From: Blattamonas nauphoetae
Taxonomy: Eukaryota > Preaxostyla > Oxymonadida
Direction: 5' to 3'
Length of the DNA stretch: 64,000 nt
Assembly: GCA_033064195.1 (NCBI GenBank)
Contig: JARBJD010000240.1
Coordinates: forward strand, 52,339-116,338
Of this stretch, positions 56,955 through 64,000 are shown piece after piece (position 1 is the first letter of the stretch; every line of letters begins with the position of its first letter). The notes under the pieces are model-generated. The model was given only the letters and a program-made list of their open reading frames with translations, searched no databases and was not told the origin of the DNA. The position numbers and the translations under genes are program-made.

Positions 56955-58328
56955 CTATTCCAGCGCAGTCACATCTTCAATCTCTGCAAAGAGCGGACGC
57001 TCATCCTTCAGCTTCATCACACGCGGGAGAGAGATGTGCGACGGAACGATGTTCCCCAACCCGCCCACACACCCGCCATCGCAGCACATGCACTTAATCT
57101 TGTTCCCCGGGATCTGGTCGGGGTTGTCGCCCCACTGTTTGATCTTCGGCAGACTCTGCCTGCCCAGCGGCGACACAAACACAGGACGAACTTGGATGTC
57201 GGTCTGCCGCGCCTTTTCGAAGATCGTCTTCTGCACACTCACCATCTCCTCATCCGCCGCGATCTTCTTCACTGCCCCTGGAATCGCCTTCAGCACAGCC
57301 TCCGTCACGCCCTGCCGCACGCAGTATTTCGACGCTTCTCGGCTGGGCATTCGAGTGGTGCTTCGGTCGTCCTTCGGCATCGCTGATGTGTCGACCCCGC
57401 ACGCGTCGAAGAGAGCCTGCATCTCTTCCGCTGTGAGCACCAAGTCGGTGGTCTCGATGATCTGTCATTCCGCACGCTTCGCCGTGCAAGCACCCACAAA
57501 CACGGTGATGCAGTCCGGATCACGCGCTTTGAGCATATCGCCCGTGTATTGCATGGGCGAGCCTGTGTCGGAGAGAAAGGGCGCCAATTTCGGAACATGA
57601 ATTCGGACTGCGCGTAGCCACGTGGGACAGCAAGATGTCATCAAAACAGGCTGAGCTCCTGTCCCCACATGCTCCAAGAATTCCGCTGCGTCGGTGAGGG
57701 ATGTTGTATCAGCACCGAGGGACACCTCAACCATGTCTGAGAATCCACACTTCAGACACGCATTTCGCAATTGATGCGGCGACGCGGGGAACTGTCCGAA
57801 GACAGCTGGAGCAAACATGGCAATCACAGGACGATCCTTTTGATGGAGATAGCGGGCAACATCGAAGATCATCGACGTCATTGAGATGCAGCCAAAAGGA
57901 CACCGAGTCATGCATCTTCCGCAATGAATGCACTTTTCCGGGTTAATATGGCTGTATCCTTGAGCGTCCTTGCTCAGAGCCTCCATTGGACATTCATCCG
58001 CACATGGAATCTTGCGTCGAACCATCGCGTCGTACGGGCAGTTCTTCTGGCAGAGACTGCATCCAATGCATTTGGACTCATCGATGCGGCATCTGTGGTC
58101 CGTTCTGGTGATGGCCTTTCGCGGACAGTTCGTCACGCACGGACGGGCAACACACCCTTCACAAGCATCTGAGATGTCGTACTTCTTCTTGTTGCAACGA
58201 TTGCATCCTGCTTTGAATATATCAATTTTCGGCACGTATGATTTTAGAGGTCGAGTTAATGCTTCCTCCGCATATCCAGCCAGCGTTTTTTCATCTTGCC
58301 CTTCCTCTTTTGGAATGAATCGTATCAT
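56955..58328 (-). CDS. [FeFe] hydrogenase with an in-frame TGA and short N-terminus
   Basis: It reduces protons to H2 in anaerobes. From MIRFIPKEEG it has a Cys-rich region (GCNRCNKKKYDISDACEGC; CVTNCPRKAI) and two ferredoxin-type clusters (CIGCSLCQKNCP; CIHCGRCMTRCP). The H-cluster motifs follow: TSCCPTW (P1), FVGACTAKRAE (P2, with Ala where Pro is usual) and KCMCCDGGCVGG (P3), then a short C-terminus ending DVTALE-TAG. This motif set resembles the bacterial-type group B enzymes rather than the long plant or Trichomonas type. A TGA at 57465-57467 falls directly after P2 (AKRAE-stop-QIIETTDLVL) in an otherwise continuous frame. Upstream of about 58328 the sequence turns into SPRY 3' sequence, so the N-terminus may be cut. 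It may be a pseudogene or carry a read-through or assembly difference. Confidence 0.75.
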
Positions 58329-58329
58329 T

Positions 58330-58560
58330 GCTATAAGCTGCTTTGCAATAAGCTCCTGTTCTATATGACCATAAATACAAGGCAAGGGAGCCATACCTTC
58401 CTCCACAGAGACAAAAGTGATCGCCATTTGATGTCCGCCTTCTCTTCTGAGATTGGTGTTGGTTAGGAGAGGCGAGAGAAATTGTCAATTCGCACAGAAT
58501 CTCCTCCTTCATGCGGGTCAGGGCAGGCAACGTCAGTGAAGGAGCATGAGTTGATGGAGA
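58330..58560 (-). pseudogene. SPRY 3'-end relic upstream of the hydrogenase
   Basis: The minus strand reads SVRIDNFSRLS, then PTPISEEKADIKW, matching the last-exon signature of the SPRY genes. It continues as SLWRKVWLP, a tail also seen after the SPRY gene at 4800-4900. It ends where the hydrogenase reading begins. The relic shows that a SPRY gene end was joined to the hydrogenase 5' side. Confidence 0.6.
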
Positions 58561-58609
58561 CGGCGGCTGTGAATTCTCGGAGTAAGAGAAGAGTTGTGGT
58601 GGGTTACAG

Positions 58610-59379
58610 TCACCATCTGATTTCTTCCATTCCTTCGGATATTGGTGTTGGTCGGGATAGGCGAGAAATGGTGTCAATTCTGAATGATGTTCCTTGATGC
58701 AGAACAGAAAACTGAAAATGAGAAAAGTGAGAACAAAGAATCAGACTCCAATTCGCACTGATGAAGGGAGTCCAGACACGTAATATTTCAGAGCCTTGCC
58801 ATTCACAAAGAATTGCACCGTTCGAGGTGTCGAGTCAAGATCAACTTCCATTCGAACACAATCGCCTTCTTCCAGAACAGATGTGTGGCAACGTTCATAT
58901 GATTCAGATGATGGAGTGTTGACGTACAGATAACCAGATTGGCTGAGACTGACAGTGTCTGAGAAAATGAAAAGAGAGAAAAACAGACTTTTGACCGGTC
59001 CTCCAAGTTTTTCACCAATTGCAGGAATTTGATCGTTGGAGTCCATCAGTCCAAAACAGATACTCATAAAAATGCTGAAAATGATGATGGAGGAATCGAA
59101 CAGACTTGATGTCGAGAGAATGGTCATTGTGTATGAGACTACTCCAGATGTGAATGGGGCGGAAAGAAGAACAGAAATCCAAACAGAATCACCATAGTTA
59201 CCCTGAACAAGATCCGTTCTGATGATAGTGGTGCGATCAATGGAGAATTGAGAAAGATCTGTGAATGTCAATTGTGGGAGTGTTTGGAGGTGATTTTGGA
59301 CATGATGAATATGTGATAGAGAAGTTATGCGATTGGAAGTTATTCCAGTTCCCTCTATTGATCGTGTTTCCACCATCAT
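58610..59379 (-). CDS. SPRY-domain protein, intact two-exon copy
   Basis: Exon 1 (58747-59379) starts MMVETRSIEGTGITSNRITS and carries the SPRY domain from TLPQLTFTDLSQFSI. It includes FGLMDSNDQIPAIGEKLGG, KSLFFSLFIFSDTVSLSQSG and CVRMEVDLDSTPRTVQFFVNG. Intron 58712-58746 (35 bp, GTCTGA...TTTTCAG) leads to the 102-nt last exon, ending ISRLSRPTPISEGMEEIRW-TGA. Total about 244 residues, with no coiled coil or kinase. This is the only SPRY copy here with every part in place and no additional domain. SPRY domains act as protein-binding modules; the partner is unknown. Confidence 0.85.
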
Positions 59380-59399
59380 GTGAAGCCCCAAAGCTGCCC

Positions 59400-60680
59400 T
59401 TAATTTGAGATTTCAATTTGCAGAAAAAGGGATATCACTATTCCGGATTGTTTCTGAATGAGTTCAGGACTTTCATGATCTCAGCAAGGTTTTCGCAATC
59501 TCAAATCCCGCAGACGATGAAGAAAACACGTTGACAATTCTAGATTGAAGAATAACTTGAATAAAGTAATATTTCCATCCATATCATGAAATAGAAACAA
59601 AAAAACGAGGGATCTGTCCTTTCCAAGAGAAACGAACGAATACTTCAACTGAATAACAAAATGTCCTGTTTTCTCAAAACCGCTCAAATTCCATCTTTTT
59701 GTGCTCATCCCACAGCAGGAGAATCGTTTCGAGATTGTTCTTCGTTGATCTGCCTTTGAGTGAGACGGGTGTGTTATGATTCGGTCCATTTCCACATTCT
59801 CTCGTCGTTTGCTGTCCTTCTCCTGTTCCGCTCCGCAAGTGCCTGTTCCGTCGGGAAGCACCACATGGAGAGCGTGATGTTCAGGCTTCTGATTTGATCC
59901 CAGTGATCCCAGTCGGATCTGATCCCAGTTAATTTCTGCAATACCATTTCGTTTCTTTTCACTATTTTCCTTCTTGAAATATATGATATCTGAATAGAAA
60001 ACCGAGATGAAATGAAAATGTTCATTAGATCGAACAATAACATGAGTCTTTTTGTGACTCACAATTATGGCGTATATGATGTAAATTTCCGAGTTTCTGA
60101 ATGTCGTCCGAAGAATAAACAGTGAATAATTCTTGGATTTGCACATAAAATTGATGATATGTCCAAAACAATTGAGATGAGAGTGAAATCCAAATTTATG
60201 GTTAAGACCGGATGAACTGCTTCAGAAGGAATGAGCTCGATTCTGGGAGATGGGGATGGCGAATAGGGAGTGCGAGTTTGTAAAATTGAAAGTGAGAAGA
60301 GCCGAGAGATGCCCACTTCGTGGATGAGCAACGCCGCTTGGATCGACGCCGTCAGAACCGTCGCAGAGCAGAGGAATACGAACAGTGACGAGAGCACAGC
60401 GCGGAAGGGGTCGGTGGGCGAGTGGTGGGGAGTGAGTGAGGAGAACGGGGAGGACGAGGGGGCGGCGAGGCGCGGTTTTGTTTGTGACGAATCGAGATCT
60501 CAGTATTGTGATTAGCGGTTGGTTTTGGGAGGAGAAGGCAGGGGCGGTCGAGAGAGGACGGACAACCGTGGCATCGTGTAGTTCAACTTCGGGAAGGTCA
60601 GTTTTGGGATTGTTTTTTCCATCCTTCCCAAGATGCGATGGGACTTCATCTGTTCGGTTTGAATTTGATGCTGCAAACAG
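59400..60680. other. Region without a confidently supported gene
   Basis: A 221-residue minus frame (59481-60146) and a 110-residue minus frame starting with a hydrophobic MLSSLFVFLCSATVLTASIQ (60065-60397, signal-peptide-like) are open but have no recognised domain. GATCCCAGT words are repeated at 59893-59935 and again near 61476-61510. Confidence 0.3.
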
Positions 60681-60681
60681 T

Positions 60682-61014
60682 ATGTCTTCCTCTGCATCAT
60701 CTAAAGTCTATTCTGATATTCTTTTTCCTCTAATCCCTCGCGATTTCCTAACGGTCAGTCGAGTGTGGAGAATGGTCTTCCCCGATCTGCCTGTCTCTCG
60801 TTTGTATTCTGGGTACTCTTCTGAAAGCAAGCATTTTTCCAAGCGAGCGATGAATTGCTATGATCGGTGTTTTTGCGAGCCTAGTGCACTCAACGCGGGA
60901 AAAAGTGTCAATGCTTACAATTGGTCCTTTCTTCCATATTGCAGCATCACAACAAGTATCTATGACAGAATCTGCGCTGAGTTCGAAAGCAAGTCCATAT
61001 GTTCTTCTGGCTGA
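60682..61014 (+). CDS. Possible small protein, not recognised
   Basis: An ATG at 60682 opens 110 codons (MSSSASSKVYSDILFPLIPR, LTVSRVWRMVFPDLPVSRLY, KRAMNCYDRCFCEPSALNAG) to a TGA at 61014. The composition is protein-like but there is no known domain and no paralogue in the window. A pyrimidine-rich CATATTGCAG near 60945 could be an acceptor. Confidence 0.3.
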   Translation: MSSSASSKVYSDILFPLIPRDFLTVSRVWRMVFPDLPVSRLYSGYSSESKHFSKRAMNCYDRCFCEPSALNAGKSVNAYNWSFLPYCSITTSIYDRICAEFESKSICSSG

Positions 61015-61709
61015 GGTGGGGCTTCCGGACGATCCGTTGGCGAGTGAGGAGATGCTGGCGATGGAGAGCTAGAACGAGAAAGTGTTTGGAGTTAGTGTGG
61101 GCGATCTGTGAGAGGAGAGAGTGGATTTGTTGATTCGGTTGTGTGTGTGATCGACTAGTTGAGAAGAATGTGGAACGAGAAGAATAGGACGAATCAGAAG
61201 CCAATTGAAGAGTTCGTCGAGCTGTGTGTGCATGTGACTTTGAATTGTGTGGAGAAGACAAATCGGTCACTTCCCTTGACTTTTCTTCACTCTTCTTCTC
61301 TTGTTAACTCCTGTTCTCAACACCATTCTCCTTTAGAATCATGATTTCGGTTAAAAGACTCGAAAATCAGCAAAAGACAGGTCTTTGTGAGAAAGAGGAA
61401 AATCGAGTTTGAAATTGAATGAGGAAAATCTCGAAACTCATATTTAAGAAAGTGATGTCAGTCAAAAAATGGGGACTGGGATCAATTGATCCCAGTTTTA
61501 CCTGTTTTGATCCCACCACTCAAAAGCCTGGTGATGTTGCTGTGCTTCGGTGATGCGTGACTTCTTCACAAGATCAGTCCGTTTCCGCCATCTGCCTTGT
61601 TTGTCCTGTCCAGTCTCACCTCTTCTTCATCCACCTGCGAGGATGTCTCACATTGTTTTTTTGGTGTGCTCCAAATGTGTCTGTCGTTTGGTCTTTGTCA
61701 CTTCCTGCA

Positions 61710-62530
61710 AACGTCGCAGAATCGGTGAGTCAGACTCGTTCCTCGTTCATCGCGGTCTGCCTGCAATATTCCCATTTCTGATGAATGTCCTCACAAACAG
61801 CATGTTTTCTGCTCACAATTCTTTGCCCACTTCAGTCTTGACTTCCATATCCACTGTTTCTGGAGTCGTTTCCGAGAGTTGTTCCCAAAAGTCTAATGAA
61901 TGCTCTTTCTTCACATCTACTCCAAGAAGTGTTCGAAGTTCCTTTCCAATGTTCATTGTTTGACAATATTGACGTTGGCGTGGCGGATAGAGTGTTCTTC
62001 TTCACGCTTCTTGTGTCGGGTCATTTGTGTTGTGAGCATTTCCAATTCACTTGAAATTTCTGCTTCACCCGCATCAAGATCCTCCACTGAACGATTTGGA
62101 CGATCAGACACTGCTCGTAATTCATCCAATTCCTGCTCACGTTCAAGTCACTCCCGTTCCCACCATTCCAATGTCTGGCCATCGTCAGCTGAGCATCAAG
62201 AACGGTTCAAAGGTGTGTGTGAATGGAGGAATGGAATAGTTGAAAGGTCTGGATGGGATGAACCTGCATTTGATTGAAGAGGTTCGTTCTTCACGACAGA
62301 GTCCATTATGAGATGTGAGATACTTATTGCAACTGAAATATCCATATCATTTTTGATGTCTTCGATTTCTGTCTTCGAAAGTGAAATTAAAGCTTCGAAT
62401 GGCGTCGGGCGACTGTTCGAGAGCATCTGTTGTGTTCGTCGTGAACTGGTCAAAGACATGCGGCAAGTCCCAATCCCGTCTGCCATTTCCGGTTCTTCTT
62501 CCGTTTGCTGTGGTAATAATTGTCATCACA
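61710..62530 (-). pseudogene. Coiled-coil host gene with broken frame
   Basis: The minus strand reads FEALISLSKTEIEDIKNDMD..SISHLIMDSVVKNEPLQS, then (after a CAG near 62190) GQTLEWWERE, a TGA, LEREQELDELRAVSDRPNRS..EISSELEMLTTQMTRHKKRE to a TGA at 61953-61955. An overlapping frame starts at that point: MNIGKELRTLLGVDVKKEHS..FWEQLSETTPETVDMEVKTE, with a possible intron (GTGAGC...TTGCAG) leading to QTAMNEERV-TGA. The pieces look like one coiled-coil protein with a stop and a one-base shift, or two overlapping genes. No family assigned. Confidence 0.4.
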
Positions 62531-62539
62531 CGTGTCTTG

Positions 62540-63230
62540 GACTCGAATAGTTGGAGCTGGTTGTGGGTTGTGCTTTTAGTTGCTGTTCTTCCTCATCGTG
62601 TCAGTCTTGAAGAGGATGTTCTGGCATTTCTTCCATTTGCACTGTTATTTCAATCCTTTCTCACTTCGCCTGATGTCATACTGAGGTTACACAATTCAGG
62701 GAATTTGGAACTTTCCTGCAAGATGACAAGAAAAAGTGCGAACCTTTCTTCCAGCTTCGATTCGTGTCATGTCACAATTATGATGTTAAGTTGTCCTGTC
62801 CTCCTCACTTTCTGTCCGTCCTCCTCTTTTTCTTGTCCGATTCTGAAATTGAAAGAAAATTGAAAATTTTGGATATTTCCAGTGATAAAAGTGCATTTTA
62901 GGATCGAATTTGGCTTGATTTTGCAAAAAACGTGAAAATCAACGAAGTCGATCCAACAAATCACATTGAGGGTTGATCACGGATCGAATCTTCTCGAATA
63001 CTTTTGTTACCGATGAAATGTTGCGAAATACAGAATACGAAAGAAGTTAGAAGGAAGTGGACGGAGTAGTGATGAAACAAGCACTCTTCTTCGCCTTCAC
63101 ACAACTACCTCTGGTTGGGTCGGAACAAATGGAAGAAAATGAGTGAAGATACTGCGGAATTCATCCGGTTAGCGTAGAAAACCCGAGGGAACAGCTTGAC
63201 GTTGGCGAAATTTGATTTGAAATGAAGTGA
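62540..63230. other. AT-rich gap without a recognised gene
   Basis: Only short frames with no domain-like pattern; nothing supportable on either strand. Confidence 0.4.
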
Positions 63231-63269
63231 GAGATGAAGCAATCGATATATTTAGAATTGAGTGTGTGA

Positions 63270-64000
63270 ATGGGAGTGAACGCGCGATCGTGGAGAGGAG
63301 GGAGTGTGCGATCGTGGAGAGGAGGGAGTGCGCGATCGTGGAGAGGAGGGAGTGCGCGATCGTGGAGATGAGGGAGTGTGCGATCGTGGAGAGGAGGGAG
63401 TGTGAGATCGTGGAGAGGAGGGAGTGTGCGATCGTGGAGAGGAGTGTGCGATCGTGGAGAGGAGTGTGCGTTCGAGTAGAGGAGGAGTGCGCGATCGTGG
63501 AGAGAAGGAGTGTGCGATCGTGGAGATGAGGGAGTGTGAGATCGTGGAGAGGAGGGAGTGTGCGATCGTGGAGAGGAGGGAGTGTGAGATCGTGGAGAGG
63601 AGGGAGTGTGAGATCGTGGAGAGGAGGGAGTGTGAGATCGTGGAGAGGAGGGAGTGTGCGATCGTGGAGAGGAGGGAGTGTGAGATCGTGGAGAGGAGGG
63701 AGTGTGAGATCGTGGAGAGGAGGGAGTGTGAGATCGTGGAGAGGAGGGAGTGTGCGATCGTGGAGAGAGGGAGTGTGCGATCGTGGAGAGGAGAGTGTGG
63801 AGATCGTGGAGAGGTGTGCGATCGTGGAGAGGAGGGAGTGTGCGATCGTGGAGGGAGAGTGTGGAGTGATCGTGGAGAGGAGGAGTGTGCGATCGTGGAG
63901 AGGAGGGAGTGTGCGATCGTGGAGAGGAGGAGTGGATCGTGGAGAGGAGGAGTGTGCGATCGTGGAGAGGAGGGATTGCGATCGTGGAGAGGAGAGTGTG
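63270..64000 (+). repeat. 24-bp tandem array running off the window
   Basis: About 30 units of a G-rich 24-mer built on GTGTGCGATCGTGGAGAGGA. Variants include GTGAGATCG for GTGCGATCG and some units shortened by 3-6 bp near 63440, 63770 and 63850. Much of it is open in one frame (CAIVERRE repeated), but the indels break this further on, so I read it as a satellite-like repeat. Confidence 0.9.

Noticed and set aside
56955-58328. Bacterial contamination in the assembly (hydrogenase and ABC fragment)
   Set aside because: Both are joined directly to host SPRY sequence within the window, and [FeFe] hydrogenases are normal in oxymonads. Chimeric assembly remains possible but is not needed.
59893-61520. 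Transposon bounded by GATCCCAGT repeats
   Set aside because: The 9-bp word is repeated in both orientations at each end with no extended inverted match and no target duplication.
1-64000. tRNA and rRNA genes
   Set aside because: No cloverleaf-like box A/box B pairing or rRNA core words were seen by eye; a covariance search was not possible.

Overview
This window looks like nuclear DNA from an anaerobic flagellate of the oxymonad (Preaxostyla) type; a Blattamonas-like genome is the best guess. The reasons are GT-AG introns, many very short (32-140 bp), large paralogous families of SPRY-domain proteins and right-handed beta-helix membrane proteins with kinase-like tails, an [FeFe] hydrogenase, and a heavy load of DNA transposons. 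The species name is inference and no search was run. Where exon ends can be checked between paralogues, TAA and TGA both act as stops, so I read it with the standard code.

Layout. 1-1563 (minus): RNA-binding (RRM) protein running off the window. 1773-5131: SPRY relic, a small gene, a lineage-type helical protein and a SPRY gene whose tail runs into an antisense ABC-ATPase fragment. 5775-14279 (arm A): a kinase / coiled-coil / SPRY gene (minus) and, divergent from it, a secreted beta-helix / transmembrane / pseudokinase receptor-like gene (plus), then a SPRY fragment. 15755-27250: a second helical-family gene with a hAT-like insertion upstream, then a helical-repeat host gene broken at its 3' end by a pogo/Tigger-like element and a gene-carrying MULE. 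27930-30694: gene remnants, a 275-bp perfect hairpin and a 5'-truncated third helical-family copy. 30823-37701: a coiled-coil/SPRY host gene split by a 5.8-kb Mutator-like element with a 9-bp target duplication. 37986-45410 (arm B): an inverted copy of arm A. 45440-46426: decayed helical gene. 46994-51757: TIR element carrying a decayed coiled-coil/RING-like gene, itself hit by a second hAT-like element. 52088-56774: an unclassified TIR element. 56955-58328: [FeFe] hydrogenase with an internal TGA. 58610-59379: intact two-exon SPRY gene. 59400-62530: weakly supported genes. 63270-64000: 24-bp tandem array to the window end.

Biology. The most striking unit is the divergent pair present in both arms: a soluble kinase with a coiled coil (plus SPRY in arm A) beside a receptor-like protein with signal peptide, beta-helix ectodomain, Pro/Asp stalk, one membrane span and a degenerate kinase C-lobe. 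This suggests a sensing or surface-recognition module in which one partner supplies catalysis. The two receptor copies are nearly identical in their intracellular half but diverge in one block of the ectodomain. Both carry the same in-frame TAG. The rest of the window is shaped by TIR transposons that landed inside host exons and, in two cases, appear to carry host gene sequence.
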